Shown: positions 9,634 through 18,852 of the stretch, in pieces
How positions within the stretch are numbered: the first letter of the stretch is position 1
Layout: the number at the start of each line of letters is the position of its first letter
Source: Oligoflexia bacterium
GTDB taxonomy: Bacteria; Bdellovibrionota; UBA1018
DNA: 64,000 nucleotides
NCBI GenBank assembly: GCA_031292385.1
Contig: JARLHE010000024.1
Location: 1 to 64,000, forward strand
Reading direction: 5' to 3'
Position numbers and translations under genes: made by a program
Notes under the pieces: model-generated
Told to the model about the DNA's origin: nothing
Seen by the model: only the letters and a program-made list of their open reading frames with translations
Database searches by the model: none

Positions 9634-10510
9634 ATGAATTCAGACGCTACGTTAAAATTGCCGTATCACCGCGCTTGGGTTCTTGCCGCTGGAGACAGAA
9701 CATTTCGGTTAGATTACGACGGGCTCAATGAGAACTCGGTTGTCGTCGATGTCGGCGGGTATCATGGTGACTGGGCAGACGCCATTCATAAAAGATATGG
9801 CTGTTTGGTTCATATTTGCGAACCAATCCCTGAGCTTGCAGAAAGGATTCGGCGGCGCTTCGAGGGGAATAGTAAAATTTTTGTGCACCCAGTTGGGCTC
9901 GGTGCTTCTACAAATAAAGCACGGATTTCGCTTGCAGAAGACGGGTCGTCGGTCTTCGGAAATAAGGCCAATTCTGTTGAAATAGATATTCAAGATATTT
10001 CAGAATTTATACGCGAAAATAAGATCTCTCATCGATCTGATAAAGATTAATATTGAAGGTGGCGAATACGAATTATTGGAGCGCCTGCTTGCTTGTCAGA
10101 TGATTGGAAGCTTCAAGAATTTGCAAATACAATATCACGATTTTGTTCCCGGCGCTGTAGGGCTTCGGGATGCAATTTCTAAAAAATTACGAAAGACTCA
10201 TTTTCTCACCTACTGTTTCGATTTTATTTGGGAGAACTGGCAGCTGCGTCCGACCGTGCATGAACAAAGCCGCGATACTACTGATCGTGTTTTTTCATTT
10301 TTAGATAAAAACATTGAATTGCAGCGTATTTTCGCGACGGAGAATGAGCGCATGAGTCAAGAATTGGCGGTCAAAGAGAATTCTTTAAAGTCGGAGGCGG
10401 CCGCCATCTTGGCGATTTCAGCACGCCTCGAGACGGCCGAGAAGAAATTAGCGGACCGGTCGTTTTGGGGTAGGATTCGACTTCTAAAGTCAGCGCTTAG
10501 GCCCTGGTGA
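9634..10510 (+). pseudogene. FkbM-family methyltransferase, frameshifted
   Basis: Codons from ATG 9634 give an FkbM-type methyltransferase start: VVVDVGGYHGDWADAI (SAM motif I) then EPIPEL. This frame runs into a TAA at 10048-10050. The +1 frame picks up from about 10025 with LIDLIKINIEGGEYELLERLL, the conserved FkbM segment (IDxIKIDxEG), and continues to 10508. The homology passes from one frame to the other around 10020-10030, so a one-base insertion or two-base deletion has split one ~290-residue gene. The C terminus (from ~10310) is a predicted coiled coil with heptad-like leucines. Intact relatives O-methylate sugars in O-antigen or capsule. Real lesion versus sequencing error cannot be told from the consensus. 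Confidence 0.8.
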
Positions 10511-10597
10511 ATAAATTTACGGTACGGCCGTGGTCCCGCGAGTTCAAGTGGCTCACTTTCCACGTTGTGGTCGGTACTTTGGCAATGGCTCGTCGAT

Positions 10598-11443
10598 TTA
10601 AGCCATTTTTTCAATAAGCCGATTTTCAAGCAGCGTGAAGCAGCGAAGCGAGAAGAGGAAGGCGAAGAGCGCTAAGGTAGTAGATGCAAAATAGCCGGTC
10701 GCTCCATAGAGCCTGCCAAACAGCATGACATCCCGGGCTGAGCACACAAGGTAGGTCAATGGATTCCAGTGAAGTATGAAAGCGAGATAGTGGTTTTGTA
10801 CCTCCTTGGCATAGATCACCGGGACCAAATAAATGATGAAGCCAAAGCCGATATTCATAGCGTTGGTGATGTCTGGTGCCACGACGCCGATCATCGCGGC
10901 CCAAAGACCCAGCGCAGATGAAAGTAGCATCATTGGAATAATAACGAGTGGTAGGAAAATGATTTTCCAAGATGGGATAACGCCGAGAAGCCCTAAAACA
11001 AGTAAGTTAATTAAAAGATTGATGCCAAAGGCGACTAGCTGCTGCGCGAGTTGTTTTATGAGCAACACTTCATGCGGATATTTTACTTGTTGGATCATGT
11101 CGGTGCCAGCGGTCAATGTGCCTGCTGCCCCGCTATAGCTTCCCATCAAAAGACCCCACATTAAGGTACCGGTAAGGACATACGCAGGGTAGGGCACGCC
11201 AACTTCGCCCGGCTTTAAAATTCCGGCGCTATTCATGATGACCCATGAGAGCACGCCGATGATGGGTGAAAGGATCATCCATGCGTACCCTAGCGCCGAT
11301 TTCTTATAGTTGGCGAAAAGGTCTCGTTTAAAAAGTTGCCAGATGAAATCGTGCGACTTGCGAGTATTTTTGCAAAGAGTGATAAAAGATCCGAGCATTC
11401 CGCTCGAATGCTTTGAGTGTGGAGTATATACTACTTCTCTCAT
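10598..11443 (-). CDS. wzm: polysaccharide ABC exporter permease (Wzm-like)
   Basis: 281 residues with six hydrophobic segments and the ABC2-type polysaccharide permease start (IWQLFKRDLFANYKKSALGYAWMILSPI), where the amphipathic helix and first membrane segments lie. Wzm forms the inner-membrane channel exporting undecaprenyl-linked O-antigen or capsule. Its ATG overlaps the stop of the upstream ATPase gene by four bases (11440-11443), the normal arrangement for Wzt-Wzm pairs in this order. The exporter type implies that the glycan is fully polymerised in the cytoplasm before export, rather than by Wzx/Wzy. Confidence 0.9.
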   Translation of the reverse strand: MREVVYTPHSKHSSGMLGSFITLCKNTRKSHDFIWQLFKRDLFANYKKSALGYAWMILSPIIGVLSWVIMNSAGILKPGEVGVPYPAYVLTGTLMWGLLMGSYSGAAGTLTAGTDMIQQVKYPHEVLLIKQLAQQLVAFGINLLINLLVLGLLGVIPSWKIIFLPLVIIPMMLLSSALGLWAAMIGVVAPDITNAMNIGFGFIIYLVPVIYAKEVQNHYLAFILHWNPLTYLVCSARDVMLFGRLYGATGYFASTTLALFAFLFSLRCFTLLENRLIEKMA

Positions 11444-12672
11444 GACTCCCTCCTGAATTCCCAGCGTGGCTTGGGATTAAATATTCCGTAGCTGGTCGGA
11501 GCTTTGGTTACGCTGAAAGAATAAGCTTTTTCGTGCCACTCAAGGGGCTTGTTTATGTCGTTTTCAGTAAATGTAAGCGATAGAAAATATTTTGACGGAT
11601 TCAAGGTTAATGGGCTTAGGATAAAGTCGATGTAAGCCTTTCCTTCGAGTTCGTCGACTTTCCATCCATCAAAGCTGGTGTAGTTTGAAATGACTTGAAT
11701 GTTCTCGATGTTATGGATTGAGATTGTGAAAATAGGGTTTCTTACTTTTCTCGCACAATCGATGTGAATTCTGATTTTCATTTCTTCGTCAAAGACGAAT
11801 TCCGAACGTGGCAAGGAATTTTTATCAAGGATCTCAACTTTACTTACGCGCGCTTTGCTGTCGTAATTCATGACGGATTGGTTTCGGTCGTCGCTTGCTT
11901 TAATGGAGCGCATGGATTCGGCTTCGTATAGCGCACAGACGTCTTGAGCGTCGCCGATGGCTTCAATAATTCCTTTGTTTAGCCAAATGGCATTCTTACA
12001 AACATTTCTTATGATTTGGTTGCTGTGGCTCACCATGATGGTGGTTCCGCCGCTTTGCCGATAGTCGCTCATCTTTCGATGACATTTAATGGCAAAAGCG
12101 AGGTCACCGACCGCGAGAACCTCATCGACGATCAAAAGATCTGGACGGCTATTTACGGCGATCGAAAAGCCAAGTCGGGCGACCATCCCGCTTGAGTACG
12201 TAGACACCGGGCTATTCATGAACTGGCCTAGCTCTGAGAAATCCGCAATTTCTTCGTAGCGGGCGTCAATTTCGGCCTTGCTCATCCCGAGAATGGTACC
12301 GTTGGTATAAACATTTTCACGGCCGGTCATGTGAGGATGAAATCCAGCACCGAGCGCGATCAATGCGCCCACTTTTCCGCGTACGCGAATCGTTCCTTTG
12401 TCGGGTGGATAGATACCGGTAATAAGTCTTAGCAGGGTGGATTTTCCGGATCCGTTTGAGCCAATAATTCCTAGTGTTTCACCTTGTTGGAGCTTGAAGC
12501 CGACGTTTTGGAGAGCCCAAAATTCTCCTTTTCTCAAAATTCCACGGTCCGCATCGCGGCCGATAAGACCATTGGCTAAATCAACGGCGCCATAAAACAT
12601 GCTTCTGCGCAGGTTCAGGCAGAATTTTTTAGATACTCCCTCGACTTCGAGGATGGGAGATTTTGTTGACAT
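11440..12672 (-). CDS. wzt: polysaccharide ABC exporter ATPase with C-terminal glycan-binding domain (Wzt-like)
   Basis: 410 residues. Nucleotide-binding domain: Walker A GSNGSGKST (71-79), signature YSSGM (159-163), Walker B LLIVDE (179-184), D-loop VLAVGD and switch His in MVSHS. A C-terminal extension from ~255 to 410 is beta-rich and fits the Wzt carbohydrate-binding domain, which recognises the terminal modification of the finished glycan and sets chain length. Partner permease follows with a four-base overlap. A second, truncated relative of this ATPase lies at ~13.9-14.3 kb on the opposite strand. Confidence 0.92.
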   Translation of the reverse strand: MSTKSPILEVEGVSKKFCLNLRRSMFYGAVDLANGLIGRDADRGILRKGEFWALQNVGFKLQQGETLGIIGSNGSGKSTLLRLITGIYPPDKGTIRVRGKVGALIALGAGFHPHMTGRENVYTNGTILGMSKAEIDARYEEIADFSELGQFMNSPVSTYSSGMVARLGFSIAVNSRPDLLIVDEVLAVGDLAFAIKCHRKMSDYRQSGGTTIMVSHSNQIIRNVCKNAIWLNKGIIEAIGDAQDVCALYEAESMRSIKASDDRNQSVMNYDSKARVSKVEILDKNSLPRSEFVFDEEMKIRIHIDCARKVRNPIFTISIHNIENIQVISNYTSFDGWKVDELEGKAYIDFILSPLTLNPSKYFLSLTFTENDINKPLEWHEKAYSFSVTKAPTSYGIFNPKPRWEFRRES

Positions 12673-12704
12673 ATCAATATGTTATTTGCCTTATCATAGC
12701 CCAC

Positions 12705-13799
12705 TTATTTGAGGAATTGAATTCCGAGTCGGCGCTTCAAAAGCCCTAAATGGCGTCGAGCGTCCTTGGGGCCGCCGTCGAAAACGAGCGGGAAAGTGTA
12801 ATAAAGGCCCCAGCGTTTCCAGCTTTTGGGTTGTTCTCGGGTGAACTGGTGGTGCCAAAGCTGGAGTAAGAAGCGGCGAAGGCGCGATTCGGTGTAAAAC
12901 GCGGATTTTTGCCGATTGGCTTTGTAGAGCTGCATGAGAAGCTGGGCAAATTCTCTCAGTCTCGTGTCTTCAATTTGTGTATTTGGGAGTTGAGTGTTTG
13001 AAGCCAGCGCTTCGAGCAGGAGTGCTCTATGGCCGTCTGTCCGCAGGTCGATGGGTAGGAGATTGAGAAGCAGGAGGACTTTGATTTCACGGGTTGCCAT
13101 TTCCTGGCTCGCGGAGTGGACCCGGCTCACCTGTTGTTGATGTTCCCGGTATTTGAGCAAGACCTCAGGTATATTGGCGAGCTGGGTTTGGCTTGAGAGG
13201 GTGGCCCAAAGGCCGTAATCTTCGGCGTTCTTAAATCTTTCTTCATAGCGAGCTCCCAATGCAACGAGGTCGGCTTTGCGTATCATCACGGTCGGATGGC
13301 CCAAGACGCAACCGGTGAAGAGCAGCTCGTCGCGTACGTCTTGCGGATCGGCCGGATGCTTCATGACAAATGGGTTGGATCCGAAGAAAACCTCGAAATG
13401 GGTCCCGCAGACCGAGACTTTTGGGAAGCGATCCAGAAACTCCACCTGGCGCGCGAAGCGGTGAGGCAGGCTGATGTCGTCAGCGTCCATTCGCGCGATG
13501 TATTCGCCCTTGCTCTCCGCGATGCCTCGGTTGAGTGCGGCGATCAGGCCTCCGTTTTTGGGGAGGTCGATGAGCCGGATTCGGGGGTCTTTGAACGAGT
13601 GAATGATTTCCACCGACCCATCGGTCGACCCGTCGTTGATGAGGATCAGTTCGAAGTCGGTGAAGGTCTGGTCCAAGATGCTTTGAATGGCTTCCGCCAG
13701 GTAGGCAGCGGCGTTGTAGACCGGAAGAAGGACGGAAACCCGCGGGTTCGTTTGTTGGCCGCTCCGGCCGCTAGGGCCGATAGAGATTGAGTTCTGCAT
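12705..13799 (-). CDS. GT2 family glycosyltransferase
   Basis: 364 residues. GT-A domain in the first ~230: SVLLPVYNA (22-30), LINDGSTDGS (53-62) and MDADD (104-108), all intact. The last ~130 residues are helical and basic and may contact the membrane or acceptor. It lies 32 bases upstream of wzt on the same strand, so it is probably co-transcribed with the exporter. The DNA here is GC-rich, unlike the AT-rich Gmd-to-Wzt segment, so it marks the border between the imported-looking polysaccharide genes and the chromosomal backbone. Donor and acceptor unknown. Confidence 0.87.
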   Translation of the reverse strand: MQNSISIGPSGRSGQQTNPRVSVLLPVYNAAAYLAEAIQSILDQTFTDFELILINDGSTDGSVEIIHSFKDPRIRLIDLPKNGGLIAALNRGIAESKGEYIARMDADDISLPHRFARQVEFLDRFPKVSVCGTHFEVFFGSNPFVMKHPADPQDVRDELLFTGCVLGHPTVMIRKADLVALGARYEERFKNAEDYGLWATLSSQTQLANIPEVLLKYREHQQQVSRVHSASQEMATREIKVLLLLNLLPIDLRTDGHRALLLEALASNTQLPNTQIEDTRLREFAQLLMQLYKANRQKSAFYTESRLRRFLLQLWHHQFTREQPKSWKRWGLYYTFPLVFDGGPKDARRHLGLLKRRLGIQFLK

Positions 13800-13920
13800 T
13801 GCGTGATCATGACCGTAGCAAAGTAAGGGGCTTATCCAAACTCAAAAAAGTAGCCGACGGTAAAGGGATGAAGAATCGGACGGCCGTCCCGGACGGTAAA
13901 ACTCCGATATAACGCCTGGA

Positions 13921-14316
13921 GCGGCGATTTTAGGTGCCGGCAAGAAGGCGGCTACGGAGGCGCTACCGGCTATTCTTGAGTTTTCCGAGCTGGGTGAAAA
14001 GATCTACATGCCCGTGAAAAATTACTCGAGCGGGATGCTCGTGCGCCTTGCCTTTTCGATTGCCGTGCACTTTCCCGCCCCCATTCTTTTGATTGATGAA
14101 ATCCTGGCGGTTGGCGATGAAGGGTTTCAGCGCAAGTGCCTCAAGAAGATCGACGAGCTTCACAAAGAGGGGCGCACGATTGTGCTGATTACCCACGATC
14201 CGGCAGCGGTTCAGCGGCATTGCACGCGATGCATCGTGATTGAAAAGCAGGAAAAGATCTTTGATGGCCCCGCGGCCGAGGGTGTGGCGGTTTATCATAA
14301 GCTTTTTGCTCAGTAG
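13921..14316 (+). pseudogene. remnant of a second Wzt-like ABC ATPase
   Basis: The plus-strand frame reads AAILGAGKKAATE...FSELGEKIYMPVKNYSSGM, then LLIDEILAVGDEGF and LITHDPAAV, i.e. the helical subdomain, signature, Walker B and switch His of a polysaccharide exporter ATPase, ending at a TAG (14314-14316). Upstream of ~13921 homology stops: Walker A and the first ~120 residues are absent, and so is the C-terminal glycan-binding domain. It aligns with residues ~126-250 of the intact Wzt at 11.4-12.7 kb but is clearly diverged, so it is an older paralogue or the remains of a replaced exporter. A 102-residue protein from ATG 14008 could be made but would not bind ATP. Confidence 0.8.
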
Positions 14317-14346
14317 GATTGGGTAGGGGTGGGCTTACCTCGCCAA

Positions 14347-14366
14347 TGTCGGGTTAAAACCCGACA
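14347..14366. repeat. 20-bp palindrome, copy 1
   Basis: TGTCGGGTT-AA-AACCCGACA, a perfect inverted repeat (9-bp arms), preceded by CTCGCCAA. A second copy with the same left flank lies at 14795-14814. It would form a strong hairpin but is not followed by a T-run, so a classical terminator is uncertain. Confidence 0.75.
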
Positions 14367-14482
14367 CCGTCGCAGACCATGATCCGAATTCCGAACTTTC
14401 TGTAGTGTTTCCAGATAGTTAAATTGATTTTGATCAAATTTTCGGCTTTGAAATCGACCCCCAATGCGCTACTTAAGCGACT

Positions 14483-14770
14483 ATGGCGAGGGTCACGCTC
14501 AGTTTAGTTTTGAATGAGATGCGGGAAGGCTTCGGCGGCCTCGCAAAAAGGATCGATCAAGTCGAGGCCAAGAGTGACGCTCGCTTTGAGTTCATCAAGC
14601 AGGAATTTCAAAACGTCAATCGTCGCTTGGATGGGGTTGAAACCCGCTTGGATCGAGTTGAGAGCCGGCTAGACCGAGTTGATGTTCGCTTGGACCGGAT
14701 GGAAACGAAGCTCGACAAGATCACAGAAATCAATTCGCGGGTTTCGAAGCTTGAGCACGTGAGCGCGTAG
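14483..14770 (+). CDS. small coiled-coil protein of unknown function
   Basis: 95 residues from ATG 14483 with regular seven-residue spacing: RLDGVETRLDRVESRLDRV and further RLDR/KLDK units through residues 50-80, typical of a parallel coiled coil. There is no signal peptide and no catalytic motif. Short proteins with this RLDxVExR pattern are common and usually uncharacterised. The ribosome site is weak. The gene stands alone between two copies of a 20-bp palindrome, an unusual setting for so small an ORF. It could be a real oligomerising small protein or a fragment of a longer coiled-coil protein. Confidence 0.55.
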   Translation: MARVTLSLVLNEMREGFGGLAKRIDQVEAKSDARFEFIKQEFQNVNRRLDGVETRLDRVESRLDRVDVRLDRMETKLDKITEINSRVSKLEHVSA

Positions 14771-14794
14771 GCCTCCCTGTCCCTCGCTCGCCAA

Positions 14795-14814
14795 TGTCGG
14801 GTCAAAACCCGACA
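14795..14814. repeat. 20-bp palindrome, copy 2
   Basis: TGTCGGGTC-AA-AACCCGACA differs by one base from the copy at 14347 and shares the left flank CTCGCCAA. It lies 24 bases after the coiled-coil ORF and upstream of slyD, so it could end the upstream transcript. Confidence 0.75.
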
Positions 14815-14882
14815 CGCCCAGCCGCTTGAAAGCCCCTCGACGCCCAGCTCGAGGAATGTTAGGCTCCCGGCAAGAGGATTTT

Positions 14883-15368
14883 ATGATTAAAGCCGGCAAA
14901 GTCGTGGAGTTGAAGTATTCGCTGAAAAATACCAAGGGAGAGATCCTGGATCAGGCGGATGCCAATGACCCGTTCTCTTATTTGCACGGCGCGGAGCAGA
15001 TCGTTCCGGGCCTGGAGAGTGCGCTCGAGGGCCTGAAGGTCGGCGATAAGAAAGACGTCGTGGTTTCTCCCGAGGAAGGCTACGGTCCCAAGAGCGAGGA
15101 GCTGCGCTTGCTGGTGAATCGCTCCCAGTTCCCGAAGGATATGGACCTCAAGCCAGGCATGTCTTTCGAAGCCGATACGGGCGGCGGCCATGGCATGGCT
15201 TTCACGGTGGAGAGCGTGAGCGGCGATAAGGTGCAGCTCGACGGCAATCACCCGCTCGCGGGCGAGACCCTGCATTTCGCGGTGGAAGTCTTGAAGGTTC
15301 GCGACGCGACCGACGAAGAAAAAGATCACGGCCATTCCCACTCGGGAGATGGTCATCATCACCACTAA
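14883..15368 (+). CDS. slyD: FKBP-type peptidyl-prolyl isomerase SlyD
   Basis: 161 residues from ATG 14883, chosen over an earlier in-frame GTG/ATG because an AAGAGG ribosome site lies just upstream and homology begins there. FKBP half: VVELKYSLKN..GEILDQ; YLHGAEQIVPGLESALEGL; the inserted flap (IF) domain covers roughly residues 66-125. The tail is histidine-rich (HGHSHSGDGHHHH), as in nickel-binding SlyD. It is a cytoplasmic folding helper and prolyl isomerase that also delivers nickel in other bacteria. Its stop overlaps the valS start by one base. Confidence 0.93.
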   Translation: MIKAGKVVELKYSLKNTKGEILDQADANDPFSYLHGAEQIVPGLESALEGLKVGDKKDVVVSPEEGYGPKSEELRLLVNRSQFPKDMDLKPGMSFEADTGGGHGMAFTVESVSGDKVQLDGNHPLAGETLHFAVEVLKVRDATDEEKDHGHSHSGDGHHHH

Positions 15369-18193
15369 TGAGCGAGATCGACCGTTCCGGCACCGCCGTC
15401 GGTGCCAATAGCCTCAGCAAAAGCTACGAACCTCAGCAGTTCGAAACGCGCATCTATCAGTCCTGGCTGGATCAGGGCTGTTTTGAGGCGAAAGATCAAA
15501 ATGCGCCGGGGCAAAATGCCTTTTCGATGGTGATTCCGCCGCCGAACGTGACCGGCGTGCTCCACATGGGGCATGCGCTCACCAATACGATTCAGGACAT
15601 TTTGGTTCGCTGGCACCGCATGATGGGCGACAACACGCTCTGGCTTCCGGGCACCGATCACGCGGGCATCGCCACGCAAGCTCAAGTCGAAAAGCAGATC
15701 GCCAAAGAAGGCAAGGGCCCCACGGGCAAGCCGCTGACTCGTCACGATTTGGGGCGCGAGGCGTTTTTGGCCCGCACCTGGAAGTGGAAAGAAGAGCACG
15801 CCAATACCATCACCGGGCAGCTCAAGCGCCTGGGCTCTTCGCTCGATTGGAAGCGCGAGCGCTTTACGATGGACGAAGGCCTCTCTCAAGCCGTTCGCGA
15901 AGTTTTCGTGCGCCTCTACGAAGAAGACCTGATTTATCGCGGCGAGCGCATCATCAATTGGTGCCCGCGCTGCCAGACGGCGCTCTCGGATCTTGAGACC
16001 ATCCCGACCGAGCGTAAGGGCCATTTCTGGCACATCGTTTATAAAATCGTCGAAGCCGATGGCGTCACGCCCGTGAAAAACGCGGACGGCACGCCCGCAG
16101 AGCTGGTGATCGCGACGACCCGCCCGGAAACGCTTTTGGGCGATACGGCGGTGGCCGTGAACCCCGATGACGAGCGCTATCGGCACCTGCACGGAAAGCA
16201 AGCGGTCTTGCCGCTTTTGGGGCGGCTGATCCCGGTCATCACCGATTCGTATGTCGATAAGGAGTTCGGCAGCGGCGGTCTCAAGGTCACGCCCGCGCAC
16301 GATTTCAATGACTACGAAATCGGCAAGCGCCACAATTTGCCGTTCATCTCGGTCATGGGTAAGGACGGAAGGATTACGCCTGCCGGCGGGTCTTACGCGG
16401 GCTTGAAGTTCGCTGAGGCCCGCGAACGCGTGATCCAGGACTTGAAGGAAGCCCAGCTCCTTGTCAAAACCGAAGACCACGCTTTGAAGATTGGCCTTTG
16501 CCAGCGCTGCGAAAACATCGCTGAGCCGATTGTTTCGAAGCAATGGTTCGTGAAAATCGGCCCGCTCGCCAAGCCTGCGATCGAGGCGGTCGAAAGCGGC
16601 AAAATTCAATTTTCGCCCAAATCCTGGGAAAAAACCTACTTCGAGTGGATGTATAACATCCGCGATTGGTGCATCTCGCGCCAGCTCTGGTGGGGACATC
16701 AGATCCCGGCCTGGTACTGCGGCCATTGCCAGGAAGTGACGGTCGCGCGCGAGGCGCCCACGAAATGCCCGAAATGCGGCGCGGCCGCAAGCGAGCTCAA
16801 GCAGGACGAAGACGTGCTCGATACCTGGTTTAGCTCGGCGCTTTGGCCGTTCTCGACTTTGGGCTGGCCCGAGAAAACGCGGGCGCTCGAAACTTTTTAT
16901 CCGACCTCGATTCTTGAAACCGGTTTTGACATCATCTTTTTCTGGGTGGCCCGGATGATCATGATGGGCATCCATTTCATGGGCGATGTGCCTTTCCACA
17001 AAGTGTACCTGCACGCGATGGTGCGCGATGAAAAAGGCGACAAGATGTCCAAGTCGAAAGGCAACGTGATCGATCCGCTCGTCGTGATCGACCAGCACGG
17101 CGCCGACCCCTTGCGCTTCACGCTCACTTCGATGGCGGGCCAGGGGCGCGACATCAAGCTTTCGGTCGATCGGGTCGAGAACTTCCGCGGTTTCTGCAAC
17201 AAGATCTGGAACGCGACCAAGTTCTTTCATCTTCAGTTCGATGCCCTGAAAGACAAGGGCGTCGGCATTCCGGCCGATTTCGATGCCGAGAAATGGCTGC
17301 TCGGCAATTTGCCGACGCTTTTGCCGCAGAATCGCTGGATTCTCTCGCGCTTGCAGGTGGCGATCGCGCGCGTTCAGAAGGGCTTCGAGGATTTCGAGCT
17401 CAACGAGTCGGCGCAGGCGCTTTACGAGTTTAGCTGGCATGAGTTCTGTGACTGGTACATCGAGCTTTCGAAGCTGCCGTTCCGCGAGGGCGGGGATGCG
17501 GCTCAGCAAAGCATCTACACGCTTCACTACGTGCTCGAAACGGTGATGAAGCTCATGCACCCCATCATGCCGTTCGTGACCGAAGAACTCTGGCAATCGT
17601 TGCCGTTCAAGCGGGTCGTGCAAAAACCGGCGACGATCATGTTGCAGCCGTTTCCGAAGGCGAACGCGGCGTTCACCGACTCGGAGTCCGAGCAGACGAT
17701 CGCCGCGCTGAAAAGCGTGATCGAGGCGCTTCGCAATTTCCGGGGCGAGAACAACCTTTCGCCCAAGGTGGAGTTCCCCGTGCGCTACCGCGCTGGCTCG
17801 GTCGGGGCGGATACGTTCATCCGCCTGCATTCGGCCGATTTGCAGGCGCTTTCGCGCGTTTCGAAATTCGAGCGGATCGAGGGCGATCATGGCGGCGGCT
17901 CGGGCGGCAGCTCGGGCGAGGCGATCATCCCTTTGACGAATCCGCCCGTGGAACTTCGAATAAGCCTAGCCGGTCTCGTGAACGTCGAAGAGGAATCGAA
18001 GCGCCTGGTGAAAGAGATCGAAAAGGTCTCGGAAGACATCGCCTTCGTGCAGCGCAAGCTTTCGCAGGAAACGTTCATCGCCAAGGCGCCGAAAGAGCTG
18101 GTCGAAAAAGAGCGTAAGCGCGAAGGCGAGTTCGTCGCGAAGCGCCAAGAGCTGCAGGCGGCGCTGGAGCGGCTCAAAGCCCTGGTTAAATAA
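15368..18193 (+). CDS. valS: valyl-tRNA synthetase
   Basis: 941 residues. Class I synthetase: HIGH motif as HMGH (66-69), KMSKS at residue 559 (KMSKSKGN), a zinc-finger-like insert (CGHCQ..CPKCG), the CP1 editing domain (around residues 210-360, TTRPETLLGDTAVAV, which hydrolyses Thr-tRNA-Val) and the C-terminal coiled-coil tRNA-binding arm (last ~70 residues, EESKRLVKEIEKVSEDIAFVQ). Length and domain order are normal. Starts one base before the slyD stop ends and is followed by a one-base overlap with the next gene, so slyD-valS-thiamine pyrophosphokinase form an operon. Confidence 0.98.
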   Translation: MSEIDRSGTAVGANSLSKSYEPQQFETRIYQSWLDQGCFEAKDQNAPGQNAFSMVIPPPNVTGVLHMGHALTNTIQDILVRWHRMMGDNTLWLPGTDHAGIATQAQVEKQIAKEGKGPTGKPLTRHDLGREAFLARTWKWKEEHANTITGQLKRLGSSLDWKRERFTMDEGLSQAVREVFVRLYEEDLIYRGERIINWCPRCQTALSDLETIPTERKGHFWHIVYKIVEADGVTPVKNADGTPAELVIATTRPETLLGDTAVAVNPDDERYRHLHGKQAVLPLLGRLIPVITDSYVDKEFGSGGLKVTPAHDFNDYEIGKRHNLPFISVMGKDGRITPAGGSYAGLKFAEARERVIQDLKEAQLLVKTEDHALKIGLCQRCENIAEPIVSKQWFVKIGPLAKPAIEAVESGKIQFSPKSWEKTYFEWMYNIRDWCISRQLWWGHQIPAWYCGHCQEVTVAREAPTKCPKCGAAASELKQDEDVLDTWFSSALWPFSTLGWPEKTRALETFYPTSILETGFDIIFFWVARMIMMGIHFMGDVPFHKVYLHAMVRDEKGDKMSKSKGNVIDPLVVIDQHGADPLRFTLTSMAGQGRDIKLSVDRVENFRGFCNKIWNATKFFHLQFDALKDKGVGIPADFDAEKWLLGNLPTLLPQNRWILSRLQVAIARVQKGFEDFELNESAQALYEFSWHEFCDWYIELSKLPFREGGDAAQQSIYTLHYVLETVMKLMHPIMPFVTEELWQSLPFKRVVQKPATIMLQPFPKANAAFTDSESEQTIAALKSVIEALRNFRGENNLSPKVEFPVRYRAGSVGADTFIRLHSADLQALSRVSKFERIEGDHGGGSGGSSGEAIIPLTNPPVELRISLAGLVNVEEESKRLVKEIEKVSEDIAFVQRKLSQETFIAKAPKELVEKERKREGEFVAKRQELQAALERLKALVK

Positions 18194-18834
18194 TGCGCGC
18201 GATCCTGGTCGGGGCGAATTTAGGGAAAGATTCGGCATTCAAGAAAGTTCTGCGCGAGTTGCGTCTGAATCCAACCGATCTTCGTGTGGCCGTGGACGGA
18301 GGGATCGAGGCTTGGAAGAGCTTCGGGCTCGAGCCTCATTTCGCGATCGGCGATTGGGATAGCCTGAAAAGCCGGAGTCTGCTCAAGGGGCTCACTTATT
18401 TGACCTTGCCGACCCGCAAAGACCGAAGCGATCTCTCGTATGCTTGTCATGCCGCGGCTTATCTTGGGGCCGATGAGCTGGTTTGTGTGGGGGTGACTGG
18501 CGGGCGAGCCGATCATCATTTGGCGAGCCTTCTTGAGTTGTCCCAAGCTGACCTTCCCCTTCGTGCGCCGATTCGTGCAATCGATGCGCAGGCCGAAACC
18601 ATTTTTCTTTCGGAAAACTCGTCGGCGTGGCGTCGGAAGGGTTTGCGCGGCCAGTTGGTCTCGGTCTTCGCGCTGGGCGGAGCGGCGCGAGGCGTGACGC
18701 TTTCGGGGCTTGAGTATTCGCTGCGCAATGCCAAGCTTGAGCCTTCGTCTTTGGGGCTCAGTAACGTGGCGCGTGGTGGTGAAGTTCGTGTCAGCCTCAA
18801 GCGCGGACGTCTTGTGATTGTTCTTCCCCGTTAA
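18193..18834 (+). CDS. thiamine pyrophosphokinase
   Basis: 213 residues. The family pattern is clear: AVDGGIEAW, then IGDWDSL (substrate and Mg-binding Asp residues), LPTRKDRSDLSYA and GVTGGRADHHLASL. It transfers pyrophosphate from ATP to thiamine to make the coenzyme ThDP and acts in the cytoplasm. The C-terminal beta domain (residues ~140-213) binds thiamine at the dimer interface. The ATG overlaps the valS stop by one base. No thiamine riboswitch was seen at this locus, consistent with a housekeeping salvage role. Confidence 0.9.
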   Translation: MRAILVGANLGKDSAFKKVLRELRLNPTDLRVAVDGGIEAWKSFGLEPHFAIGDWDSLKSRSLLKGLTYLTLPTRKDRSDLSYACHAAAYLGADELVCVGVTGGRADHHLASLLELSQADLPLRAPIRAIDAQAETIFLSENSSAWRRKGLRGQLVSVFALGGAARGVTLSGLEYSLRNAKLEPSSLGLSNVARGGEVRVSLKRGRLVIVLPR

Positions 18835-18852
18835 ATCACTTAAATTGGATGA

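Noticed and set aside
14347..14814. Palindromes flanking a small ORF as integron attC sites
   Set aside because: The sites lack GTTRRRY/RYYYAAC core boxes, are perfect short palindromes rather than long imperfect stems, and no integrase is present.
15365..17890. Very long (841-codon) open frame on the minus strand
   Set aside because: It lies wholly antisense to valS, which has every synthetase motif; GC-rich codon usage leaves the antisense frame open. Composition is Arg/His/Leu-rich without domain sense.
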